Made by a program: the position numbers and the translations under genes. 64,000 nt of DNA from Solea solea (lineage: Eukaryota > Chordata > Actinopteri > Pleuronectiformes > Soleidae), in contig NC_081138.1 in assembly GCF_958295425.1 (NCBI RefSeq), forward strand, positions 2,371,001 through 2,435,000, written 5' to 3'. The notes below the pieces were generated by a model. It worked only from the letters and a program-made list of their open reading frames with translations. It made no database searches and was not told the DNA's origin. Below, one piece after another: positions 1 to 10,585 of this stretch (positions within the stretch are counted from its first letter, which is position 1; each line of letters opens with the position of its first letter).

Positions 1-163
1 GGAAACCACCTCTCCAGGTAACACTGCCCCCAGCTGTAAGTTCTCACACACACACACATAGTGTCAGGATTCAGCCAGACTTTAGTTTATTGTACATATA
101 CAAGTGTACACACCCAAAAAGCACATTTTAACACCAATCCTGTAATAAAACACATGGGCATGA

Positions 164-165
<2 letters not shown>

Positions 166-195
<30 letters not shown>
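166..195. repeat. (CA)n microsatellite
   Basis: About 15 perfect CA dinucleotides. Apart from this, 1-1220 shows no gene-like frame or recognised repeat. Confidence 0.95.
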
Positions 196-197
<2 letters not shown>

Positions 198-1320
198 TAT
201 ATGCTCAGCCAGAATTACAACACACAAACACATTCACTGCAGCTTGGCATCCCCATCTGCTTGTGTTAGTGGGGAAGTTCTTAAGCACCAAATGTTGCAC
301 CGTTATGACTCAAGTTTGTGAATTCTCCAACCTCCTCTGTGTTCCTGATTACTGCATTATGGCATCTGCTTAATTAGCTTGGCTCGCATCATATGTCGCA
401 CACGAGGGGGCGTTAAAAAGTGCCCTTCCCTATTGCTCATTATCTGCCTCGATTCATGTGATGTATCATCCCTCTCGACAGACATTCATATTGACATAGG
501 GACAGCTGTCAGCAGAGGGCCGGTCATAAAGAGTGCGCGCTGAATAACAACATAACAACGGAAAATTCCGGGGCGAAACTCGCAATTCTGCGTTTCACTT
601 TCCCTCCATCCACAACGCAACAGGACAAATTAGAATAAATTGAATTTATGGATGAGAGTTTTTTGGGAACCGATAGTAGGATTTTGATTACTACAGGTAA
701 TACTCAAAATAACCTTCTGCCATTGTGTTTGCGAAATGAGTGCAGTCGGCGTCCAACTCTTGGCGAGCAATCAACCTCATTATTGCCGCGTGGAAAATGA
801 TAATTGTTATCATCGCGACAGCTCTGGACAATCATTCCCGTCCCACAGTAAGTTGCTGTCGTGACAGAACAAGAGTGTTGGTGGATTGGAAATGTCAAGG
901 TTGTACTATACGGTATATTTGGACATGGCAAGTGGAGCTAATGTGAGTAAAACACACATCATGGGCTTTGGCCCCAAGGTTAAGACATTTAAATACACAA
1001 TCATCGGGGATCCAAACAGAGGGTTCCTCCGCTCACCTCCACCTTTCACACCCAACTTATAACAAGGCTCCGATGCCAAAACTAAGGGTAGTATTTTCAG
1101 TTTCTTCCAATAAACCATCCTAAATCCTAACACACAGGCCTTTACATTAAAATAAAATGAAATTTATAAATGCATAAATGGAAAATCTTTGGGTTTGACG
1201 CCAAAATATAGACTCTAGACCGAGGGTGTCAAACAATATTCAATTATGATATCACAATAGAGATTTCCATGATGATATTTCAAAGAATTTCAAAGTAAAA
1301 GTGCTTGTTTTTTACCTTTT

Positions 1321-1547
1321 GGCAGCCTGTGGCCAAGTGGAAAGGGAACTTGACTTGTAACCAGAAGGTCGCCGGTTCAAATCCCCACCCGGCCAAAAAG
1401 GGCTGGGGTACCCCTGAGCAAGGTACCCAACTCCCAATGCTCCCCAGGCGCTACTCAGTGTGGCAGCCCACTAATCCTAATTCTAGGATGGGTCAAATGC
1501 AGAGGAATACTTTCCCTAAGGGGATTAATAAAATTAAAAATTAAATT
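1321..1547 (+). mobile_element. tRNA-derived SINE
   Basis: The tRNA-like head has an A-box-like GGCCAAGTGG (1331-1340) and a B-box GGTTCAAATCC (1374-1384). It is followed by the fish SINE body (CCCTGAGCAAGGTACCCAAC and CTCCCCAGGCGC) and an A/T-rich tail (GGGATTAATAAAATTAAA). The head is not a working tRNA gene, because no cloverleaf or 3' end can be folded. Confidence 0.85.
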
Positions 1548-1901
1548 AATGTTATGATTCCTCACTTCCTCATCTCTTGTTTTAGGTCATATTTCTGTAT
1601 TATTTCTGTGATATTATTTTGTTACTCATGTGTTGGTTCAGATGGTTGATGGGTGTGATTATGGGTGGGTGCGGTGGGGGTGCTGGGGGTTGTTTATCAT
1701 AGGAAGAATGGAATTAGATTTGTGTCAATATTTTCAAACAACACATTTTAAGAAGCAAATAAAATATTGATTTAATCATTCAAAAATATTCCCTCACTTG
1801 TTCGTTGTGCTCCCTCATTTCTTCTTTGCACTCTCTAATTTGTTCGTGCTCCCTCATTTCTGCAGAGGAATACTTTCCCTAAGGGGATTAATAAAATTAA
1901 A
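1498..1901. repeat. 41-bp SINE-tail direct repeat flanking a 322-bp insert
   Basis: The sequence TGCAGAGGAATACTTTCCCT and the following 21 bases occur at 1498-1538 and again, identical over 41 bases, at 1861-1901. Between them lie the left arm of an inverted repeat and a short minisatellite. This is either an unusually long target duplication or recombination between two SINE tails. Confidence 0.8.
1548..1860 (+). repeat. Inverted repeat, left arm
   Basis: This arm is the reverse complement of roughly 4150-4460, with only scattered mismatches and small indels over about 310 bp. It begins AATGTTATGATTCCTCACTT and ends in three to four units of a CTCCCTCATTTSTTCTTTG-type minisatellite (1789-1860). 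Confidence 0.85.
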
Positions 1902-3520
1902 CTTTTAAACTTTGTTTTGATATAGAATGATGTACAGTATACCTCACAATCATAAACATATTTAAGACGGAAGATAAATCAAGAAATCTAAAACTTAGAA
2001 AATAACAACATGGACAACTGCTTATAATGACACCAGAAAAGCTTATATATGTAATTTCATGTTAATATTATATTCATACTCAGCCACACCGATGTTTTTA
2101 AAGGAAGGTTGTGGCGGCCATGTTTTCATAGTACCGTGATATTAAGTGACGCGGGTTTGACACCTGTGAAGCCCTATTGCAAAGTATTGCAATAAATGCA
2201 ATACCATGTTTGCACCTTCCTGCTCAGGTGGCGTGTCACATCTGCCGAAGTAAACATCTTAATATCCTACAGTGAGTAATGTGCCATGATTTTTCAAATC
2301 TAGTCGTGTGTGTGTGAATGTTTGACATTAGAGGGAATATCTGTGAGGATTCTGCTCAGGTGCATGAGGCAACAATTTAAAAATGATAGTCTGAATGGAA
2401 CCTACAAATATACGACAGTGCTATGGAAAAATAAACTGTTTACCTTCTTGAAATGTGGTGAACTTAAATCAATCCTAAAAAGGGCACAGATGCTGACTGT
2501 GCTGAACTCAACTGGTGAAATATTATTCCCATTAGAAAGAAGCTGATTTTCACACTCCACCAAAAACACCCAACACATGTTCCATTGATGCCTAATGGGC
2601 CTGTGTGAGCCATGTGCCATACACTGGTGAGGGCAATTAGTCACACGTGGCTTTGATTATCACTGTTTCCACAACAGTGCTGGAAGGAACACTGTATATA
2701 AAACAAAACACTAAATTACCACTGAAGCACCTTTTGACAGAAAGCAATAAAACGGGAGAAACTATTTAACTTCACGGTAATAGCAGGTAAACGTTAGCTG
2801 CAGCGCGTTGCCCGTGGCTAAGATTATGCATATGCTACCTACAAACAGCCTGTGCCCGAGCAATGCATATAAAACTGAAATAAATGGCTACAGATGCATG
2901 AACTTGCCCTGAAAGAGGTTTGCTTACTCTGTGATCTCATTCTTAAATGAAACCAATTTGCCTAGAAATTGGTTCTAAGGCCTAATGCTGAACTCTGTAC
3001 ATCAGCTCCACCACACACACACACACACACACACACACTGAGGCTCTTACATACGCAGTTTCACAGTCACACTGCTTCCACCCCTCCGCTCGCTGCAAAT
3101 CATGTTTGACTTTGAAGTGCTAATTTTGGAAGTTTAGCCAGTTTTTATTTGCTGCTTTGAAATGTATCCCCTAAGCTGCTGCACCAGCAATGAAATATAC
3201 AGACCTTTACAATGAGGGATAAGTGACCAAAATGAGAAGCGCCTGGTTTTCTAACTAAAATTATATAACTGTGAATAATCTCCACATAACATTCTCTCCT
3301 GTGCCATCACTGCCTCAATTTATATTCAAAAAATATTGTGCAGACTTTTTACTTTTGGCTCATTCATTCATTCCAGCCACACCTAATTTAAAATATCTGC
3401 AACACCTCGCTGCAAACAAGACCTCTAAATTCACATTACTGTGCACCGTCACTTTTTGTTAATTAAAAACACCAAGTTTTAAGTCACTTTTGTAACATAG
3501 TGTCTGAAAACAGGAACATT

Positions 3521-3592
3521 ATGAATCAATCAATCAGACTTTATTTCTATAGCACCTTTCATATAAAGCAACGCAACAAACGGTGCTTCCCT
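3521..3592 (+). repeat. Dispersed fish repeat fragment
   Basis: TCAATCAATCAGACTTTATT followed by TCTATAGCACCTTTCATATA and AAGCAACGCAACAAACGGTGC is a motif I recognise as common in teleost interspersed repeats. I cannot assign the family. Confidence 0.5.
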
Positions 3593-3593
3593 A

Positions 3594-4297
3594 TGGAATT
3601 AGATTTGTGTCAATATTTTCAAACAGCACCTTTTAAGAAGCAATAAAATATCAATTTAATCATTCAAAAATATTGTGTTTTATTATTTGAAAATACACTT
3701 TGCGCTCCCTGATTTGTTCTCTGCGACGTGTTTTTTTGTTTGCGATTGGAACTTATAATTTTAAATATCATTATTATAAACGTTAGATACTTTTATTTAG
3801 ACAATTATTTTGTTGGACGTCGACAGGGAAAACTTGGGGAACGAGTTCCAGACGGACAGTGACTACTTCCGGTACATTGAGCTGTTGCTCCAAAACTCAC
3901 TGGCCAATCAGCAGGTAGCTTCCTAAGGCCCGCCCACGGTCAGAATCACAAACAAAAAACCAAAGGAGTGCAATGAACAAGTGAGGGAGTGCAAGGAACA
4001 AATGAGGGAGCACAAAGAAGAAATGAGGGAGCACAAACAAGTGAGGGAGTGCAAAGAACAAATCAGGGAGCACAAAGAACAAATGAGGGAGCACAAACAA
4101 GTGAGGGAGCACAAAGAACAAGTGAGGGAGTGCAAAGAACAAATGAGGTAGCACAGAATAAATGAGGGAGCGCAAAGAACAAATGAGGGAGCATAAAGAA
4201 CAAGTGAGGGAATATTTTTGAATGATTAAATCAATATTTAATTTGCTTCTTAAAATGTGTTATTGGAAAATATTGACACAAATCTAATTCCATTCTT
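3594..4297. mobile_element. Foldback-like element with ~80-bp inverted ends and minisatellite core
   Basis: The sequence starting GGAATTAGATTTGTGTCAAT is present in direct orientation at about 3597-3673 and inverted at 4217-4296. The same ~80-bp end also occurs in the left inverted-repeat arm at about 1710-1790. The interior carries ordinary sequence and the 21-bp minisatellite. This arrangement suggests a foldback or MITE-type element; no transposase is present. Confidence 0.5.
3964..4212 (+). repeat. 21-bp minisatellite (GTGAGGGAGYRCAAAGAACAA)
   Basis: About 12 imperfect units of a purine-rich 21-mer. The matching minisatellite in the left inverted-repeat arm has only three to four units. 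Minus-strand frames give a spurious LPHLFFVLPHLF repeat peptide. Confidence 0.9.
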
Positions 4298-4460
4298 CCC
4301 ATGATAAAAACATAACAAGGAACAACCCCCCCAATGCACCCACCCATAATCGCACCCATCAACCATCTCAACCAACACATGAGTAACAAAATAATATTAC
4401 AGAAATAATACAGAAATATGACCTAAAACAAGAGATGAGGAAGTGAGGAATCATAACATT
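4150..4460 (-). repeat. Inverted repeat, right arm
   Basis: This arm is the reverse complement of 1548-1860 and includes the distinctive CAACCATCTCAACCAACACA and the terminal GAATCATAACATT. The arms are separated by about 2.3 kb. Confidence 0.85.
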
Positions 4461-5094
4461 AGTCTATTTTCCCGCAGGTGAAGACGGAGCAGAGGCCTTC
4501 ATTTACTGCATTCATTTCCTTTAGCATGGCTGAATGCTCGAGGCATACAGTGAGCTTCCACAGTGATACAAGGAGAGAGTAGAGGAACACACTTGGCTTT
4601 CAAATATATATTTCCATCTCTAAACTGTATTCATTGGCGACGTCTCATTCTAAGGGCGAGAATTTCAGGTACAGTGGACACTTAAAGTGGCAGGACGTTC
4701 ATCTTTTGTGGTTTTCCGCTGCTCTATCCTTCAAGGTTTGACATGTTGTGCATTCAGAGATCATATCTTGGTTATTATGAGTGATGAATGAGGAACTGAT
4801 TTTTCAAGCCTACCATTTTCAAGCAATACTATCAGACCTGTCTGAGGGAGCATATACAAGAGCACAGCGTTTATCCGGTTAAAATGCTGAATAACCAGGT
4901 TTTTCGATGGGTGCTAACCACTACACCCCTTAACTTCATACACACCTTAAAACTGCTGCAGTTGCCTCAGTCTGTCTTGACATAAAACAAATCCCTTCCT
5001 GTGTGTAGTAATGAGATCACTATACTGTGAAACACAGCGCTGATAGACTTCATCAGTATTGTGTGAAGTCATTTGACACTTGTACGGTTTTAAA

Positions 5095-5212
5095 TCCCAT
5101 TTCTTTCCTATTCGGAGGCACCCACTGGCTGCCATGTGATTGGCGGATTAGATACTTGCTTAAACATGCAGTTGAACAGGTGTACCTAATAAAGTGGCTA
5201 GTTTTAGGCTAT
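5095..5212 (+). repeat. Dispersed repeat ending GTGTACCTAATAAAGTGGC (copy 1)
   Basis: It shares its end with copies at about 33196-33292 (inverted) and 61700-61993. The other two copies also share the segment with AATCAGCCAATCA, recognised as a common fish interspersed repeat of uncertain class. Confidence 0.65.
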
Positions 5213-6431
5213 GTTTGACTAAAAAAAAAAAATTACAACTTGTGAGGAACCACAGTTTGACCAAAGATCAAGTGACTTAAGACAGGTATATATATTGTAC
5301 TGTATATATATATATATACATACATAATGTATATATATACACAGACATGAACTAAAAGACATTGCAGTTATGTCTGTTGAGAGCTGTTCTCCTCCTTGGT
5401 AATATATGTAGCAGTTTATACAGCTATGATGGATTCAAGGATGACCTCAATCACAATCTTTTCTAACAGCTTTCTGTGGGAGCCAGACCATTATATAGTC
5501 AAATAAGTTGATCAGATTGGCTCCACACCAAGCAGCTCAGCTAATAACATGGCAAGCAAACAGCTTGAGGAAGAGGAGATTTGGAATGTGGGCCCCCTTC
5601 ACATTTCAGCCCTGCTCTGCTTTAACACAGTCCTAGACTTGGGGAATAAATTGCTTTGGTAATCAGCTTTTTGAAAAGCTTATTTACTGCTTGTTTTGCG
5701 TTTATTGTTGTTCTCAGAATGAAATATAAAATTGGATTTTATTACATGTGCAATTTTCTCCTTCCATAAAGAACAGAGATAGAGGGGGGGAGGGGGGTGG
5801 CAGAGAAAGCACATCACCTTGTTGAGTAGGGATGATCCACAGTGGAAGTACACTGTATATTATTTTTGATGATCTTTTTGTTTTGATGCAGTCTCCTTAT
5901 GCTCCTATAAGTATACACACGCCGTGGTATTGGGTGGAAACATTGTATATGTATAAAATCTGAAAATAAGCTCAGAAATCAAAACTCTGCCAGCCATACT
6001 GGGTTATGGATCTTTATGTGTGCGAGTGGGTTTGTAGTTCAAACTCAGTGCATGATATCAGCATTAATTCCTCAGCCACTTCTATTCATATATTAGCAAT
6101 TATCCTAGCGACACGTAGTTACAATGAAATCCAAATGAGATCTCTGTCGCACTGACATACTTTCAGCTCGCAGACAGGATTGCCTCATATATGATTAATT
6201 AATTGCAGCAGCCTACCATCTGTGTTTTAACTGATTAAATAGCTCACAAAGTGGGATGCACCTTTTCATGTGAACCTTTGGGGAACCTGGCTACGCCTTT
6301 GTATACCTTCCTTGATTAAGCACAATACTTTATTTCACAGTCTCCTTAATTTGCGAGGTAAGGACTTGAAGGCATTTGGAGTTCTTTAAAAAGCTGTCCA
6401 TTTCCTGTAGTCAAGGGCTCCATCTCTCCTC

Positions 6432-6436
<5 letters not shown>

Positions 6437-6518
<82 letters not shown>
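6437..6518. repeat. (TA)n microsatellite
   Basis: About 41 uninterrupted TA dinucleotides, one of the longest simple repeats in the window. Confidence 0.97.
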
Positions 6519-6521
<3 letters not shown>

Positions 6522-7189
6522 GAATGTTTCACACAGCGCTGGGCTGTTGAGCAAGCATCGAGCTTTCAGATAAAAATTGATTCCAGTAAATTCTCACCTG
6601 AGATCCATCACGGTGAAAGGCTTTAAAAGGTCACACATGTAATAAGTTCCTATGGTCTGAGTCCGTCCAATAATAGGCCTTTAGTCTGCCATGGAAGGCT
6701 GGTATATAGAAATAATTGAGTAATCTGTGGACCATTCAATTCAATCGCAGGCCTCGGTGACAGTGCAAGGCCTGCTGGGCTGCGAAGAGGTTGTTCAGGA
6801 GAGTCTTTTCTGCTGGCAGGGAAACAGTCAGGCAGCTCCATATTTGCAACAGCACAATGGATCAGTGACATTTCAGAGGCTCTTCAAGGCCTGAGTTTTA
6901 TGAAGATCCCGTCAGTATTTCAGCTGAAATGAACCCCCGAGAGTTCAAATTAAATCAAAGGCTGGTTTTCATACCATAAATTAATGTCTGCTCTCTATAT
7001 ATAGTCAAATGTTTTTGATGTATGGAGAAGAATAGATTCTTTTTTTATCTGGACATTCTTCAAGATTAGAGAAGATCCAATACGATAGTTCGCTTCGTTA
7101 TCAGTCAAAAATCATTTGACTGAATATCAGGAAAAGAAATATCATCAGGCTGTAAAAATAATTTTTTTTTATTTGAATCCCAGTTCATT

Positions 7190-7590
7190 TGCTTGGAAAG
7201 TCCAGTTCGTTTTTATGGACGTGTGAATGCGCACCAAAGAAAGGGAACTCTGGTCCACCTAAAGACGTAGTTCTCAATTCGCTTCAAGTGAACCAAATGC
7301 AAGAAAACGGACTACAATGCAGGGCATTGTGGGTAAACACAACCAAAACATAACCACGTGTAGAACGGCAGCTGGGAGAAATGTGTTGTATGTTCACATA
7401 AACGAATTTTTCGTCTCGTCTTCTCCCTCAGTAAATCTTGGCGCAGCGCCACCTCAGGCGAGGAAGGGAATACGTTATTAAAGAGGTTCGGTTTTGTGCG
7501 AAAGTGTGAACGCAAAACTCTGAACGGCTGAATGTTGCAACCCCCAATCGAACCGAGTCTAGCGGACTATTAGGTGTGAATACGACTTCA
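7190..7590. mobile_element. Possible DNA-transposon remnant
   Basis: The span contains GTCCAGTTCG, GGACGTGTGAATGCG and, near the other end, CGAACCGAGTCTAGCGGACT and TTAGGTGTGAATACGAC. I recognise these as parts of a common fish non-autonomous element. The ends are not resolved and no target duplication was found. Confidence 0.4.
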
Positions 7591-7599
7591 GCCACCAGG

Positions 7600-9725
7600 G
7601 GGTGACTGTGCTGGTTACACAAAGTGCAGTGGATCAGTGGTAGAACAAGAAGAAGAGTGAGGGTTCGATTTGCTGATGTGTCCCTGCAAGACACTAAACC
7701 CCCACATTGCTTCTAAAGGTTCTGCCTTTCTGAGAAAGGTTCTGAGTGGTCCTCAAGACAAGAAAACTGGTGTCATTTACGCAACATCTTCCTGAGGAGT
7801 TATTAGTGTCAAGTGCTAGTTTCAGCTCTTCTTCAATAGAACGTGAAGAACGTACAATCATGAGTGGACACCAGTGTGATCGACAGCTAGTCTGTGAATT
7901 TCCAGTGGCAAATTTCCAGATTTTGGTACCAAAATCTGCATCGCTGCTTCAGAAACTATTAAAACTTTCTGTTTTTTCAATTGTTTTTGTTCCAAGTTAA
8001 GCACAACTCTGCATTGCTCCACCTTTAATCTAGCTTGTTGAAATGTTGATTTCATCAGCTCTTGCTGCTGTACCCTTGATTCTAATAACCCTTTTTTATT
8101 TCCTTCCATGCACGAAATCTATTCACTTCCCCATGTGGAGAACTCTCCCCCAGCCTTCTTTCAGCTGCTTAGATATACAGTAAATGGTCAATACGTGTCG
8201 GAGAGGACAGTCAGCAGTGTGCCAACATGTTGACAGTCGTCTTGTGAAAGTGCTAAAAGGCTTACTTAAACGCACAAAGCAATCCAATTAGTCATTGACG
8301 ACGATGCAGATCTCTCAGCTCACACTGACACTGCCTGGCATTTGAGTAATCTTTTCATATTGCAATTCAATATGAGACTTCTTACACTACGGCCTTTGAG
8401 TGAACCTCATCAGTCAGCGCCGCCGTCTCTTTATCACGCCGCCGTCTCTTTCTTTCAGTCTTTATAGTCGATGCATCTTTGTTCATTTGGATTTGAAAGA
8501 AGAAGAAAGAAAAAAAAAAAAAAGGAGCTGTCCTTCTTGTGTCACAGTGCGACGGTAACGCACAGTGTCATTTATTGTGATGGTGTCCTGCACCTAAGGT
8601 CCTTCAGAGAGTTGTCCATACAGTCTATTGCATTACAACTAATGGCAGGCAACCAAACTCAAACCCTCGCCGCTATTGCGACAATAACCTTCAGCGTCTC
8701 GTTGTGTAAATCCCACTTCAATTTCGTTCATCCTTGGAAAAAGTAGGGTTTTTTTTTAATATGTATATACAGATGTATTATTAACTTCCTTGAATAAATA
8801 AAAGATAACAAAAATCACATCATCGTTGAATAAATGCTTCGGCGTGACCAAGGGGAGACCACGAATGTGAAATGTCATGACACGACACATCGTACGAATT
8901 TACCGAGCGTAACCGCTAATAAATCAATAAAAATCCAATAAAACTTCACCAGATTTAAACAAAAGCAACCGGTGGTAGACGGATGGCTGAAATGAATTTG
9001 GTGACACGACGCTGTGTAGGAGGTGAGTTATAGAATTTAATAGCAACAGCAGACGCTATTGTGTTATCATCAGAAGACCATTGATGTATGAAATTCATTT
9101 GGTGGAAATTCCCTGAATGGAATTATTGGATATTTTCCTTTTTGAGTGCTTTTGCTTTGTAGATGGTTCCGGCAAAGTCATATCTATGTCCAGCTTCTGA
9201 AAATGAAAATGAGGTTGTCTATCTTACTATAGTTACAGTTAGCGAGGCATTGTTAGTGTTCCGACAGCTTTGCACTTGTGAGTTCATCGTCGCGAAAGGT
9301 TAATTCTGTAATGTCTTTCCAAATTTACTCACGTCCGCTGGGATCAATCCAGCACAAATCAAAAAAGGCTGTTTCAAAAACAATTTCCAATTATTTAGAG
9401 GCAACTGATAAGAAGATATTATATATTATTTATTGCTGAAAGTGCAACCATAACTGGATTTCAACGTGCTTTTCCACTACTGAATCCTTTAGTAGTCCTC
9501 CATTGCTGATACAACTTAAGCTAGTTAGGCTAAGCAAACCACATGCTATTAGCCTGGCTAATTCTCGTCATGTTGCTAAAAATAGACACGGTAGAATATC
9601 ACGAGTATTGATTTAGAAGTTACTGATAAATAGAGCAGCAAATGCCGTTCTGGTAGTCTTGCGGTATAAAGCCACACATCTCAAACAAACCACATGTCCG
9701 CGACAGCATCTCCGTGCAAGTCAGA
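7600..9725. other. Intergenic DNA, no gene seen
   Basis: No exon-like sequence. A minus-strand frame at 7858-8109 (83 codons) is Lys/Gln-rich but matches no family I know and has no supporting splice context. An A-run occurs at 8508-8522. Confidence 0.45.
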
Positions 9726-9852
9726 AGCTACGTTTACATGTGCAGGAGTGTCTTCATTCCAGTTGGAATTTACAATTCAATCATTTACATGGACGGAAAA
9801 TGGCGTGCATACACAAGCATTCATTTGGAATAGACTATGTTGACATGCACAG

Positions 9853-10230
9853 TAGGGCTGAACAAGTAAAGTAAGATCTTCACAAACATCACTAGGGCTG
9901 TAACTAACAATTATTTTCATTATCGATTCATCTGAGTAACTGTTTGGTCCATGAAACGTCATAAAATGTCGATCAGTGTTCTCAAATGTCTTGTTTTGTC
10001 CAAAAACAACTCTGTTTTAATGACTTCTTTGTTACATGGAGCAAAGAAAGCAGAAAATATTCACATTCAAGAGGCTGAAAACTTCAAACTCAAACCGATT
10101 AATCGATTGTCAACATAGTGATGGATGAATGGAGTGATTGTTTCAGCCCTAAATATCACACAGTAATCGAGAATAATGATGTGAAAATCACAATCCCTCT
10201 GATATCGCGAATCATATCACAATCGCAATT
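9853..10230. mobile_element. Middle hAT-like MITE (interrupted, right end unclear)
   Basis: It begins TAGGGCTGAAC like the complete element at 19840-20295. Sequence typical of that family (GATATCGCGAATCATATCAC) resumes after the inner insertion at 10152. Its right terminus has decayed. Confidence 0.45.
9893..10151. mobile_element. Inner hAT-like MITE with 8-bp target duplication
   Basis: Ends are TAGGGCTG...CAGCCCTA, flanked by AACATCAC (9885-9892) and AATATCAC (10152-10159), seven of eight bases matching as expected for hAT insertion. The interior has the family motifs GTTTGGTCCATGAAACGTC, GGAGCAAAGAAAGCAGAAAA and AACCGATTAATCGATT. Copies also occur at 14688, 31075, 46704, 50595 and about 51700. 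Confidence 0.85.
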
Positions 10231-10585
10231 CCTGTCAAAAATAGAAAATTAGACATTTAGTCAAAATCGTTCACACCTAATGAAGCAACACTTGTCTGCT
10301 CGTTATCTGCCTCATTTTCCTCCTCTTCCCCGTCTGTGACTCTCATCTATGTTCATAATCATGTTTGGAACGGAATTGTTATCCTTTCCCAGAAACCCGT
10401 CACGTTTACTCGGATCAGACACATGATAGCGCCAAACCACGACGTAGCGATCAGATCGACTGTTTACACGAACACGATAACACGGCGTAGACCGGCGCTG
10501 CATCAGATCAGAGGGTTTTCAGATTGGCATGTTTACGTCTGATCGGGCTTTTATTCTGACGACTTGTGTTCGCGTAAACATAGCT

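Larger units (their letters stand above)
1221..2166. mobile_element. Possible hAT-like element with GGTGTCAAAC ends (composite)
   Basis: The left end has GGTGTCAAAC (1225-1234) and the right end its exact inverse GTTTGACACC (2155-2164), a terminus seen in widespread fish non-autonomous hAT elements. The span contains a SINE and one arm of a large inverted repeat, so it would be a host for later insertions. Short terminal agreement only, with no target duplication found. Confidence 0.35.
4463..7180. other. Intergenic DNA, no gene seen
   Basis: Non-coding, with (TA) tracts near 5287-5340 and a copy of a repeat ending GTGTACCTAATAAAGTGGC (about 5095-5212). The part from 5550 to 6400 reads like single-copy sequence and could contain conserved noncoding DNA, but nothing here proves it. 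Confidence 0.5.
9726..10585. mobile_element. Outer DNA-transposon shell with AGCTAYGTTTAC ends
   Basis: The left terminus AGCTACGTTTACATG (9726-9740) is inverted at the right as CGCGTAAACATAGCT (10571-10585). The interior holds at least one and probably two further elements, so this is the oldest layer of a nested set. No transposase frame. Confidence 0.6.

Noticed and set aside
1321..1394. Possible tRNA gene with A and B boxes
   Set aside because: The acceptor stem does not close and the sequence continues into a SINE body and A/T-rich tail.
3897..4175. Leu/Pro/His/Phe repeat protein on the minus strand
   Set aside because: It is a read-through of the 21-bp minisatellite, whose unit length is a multiple of three.
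7858..8109. 83-codon Lys/Gln-rich minus-strand frame
   Set aside because: It looked protein-like but matches nothing I recognise, has no splice context and lies among transposon fragments.
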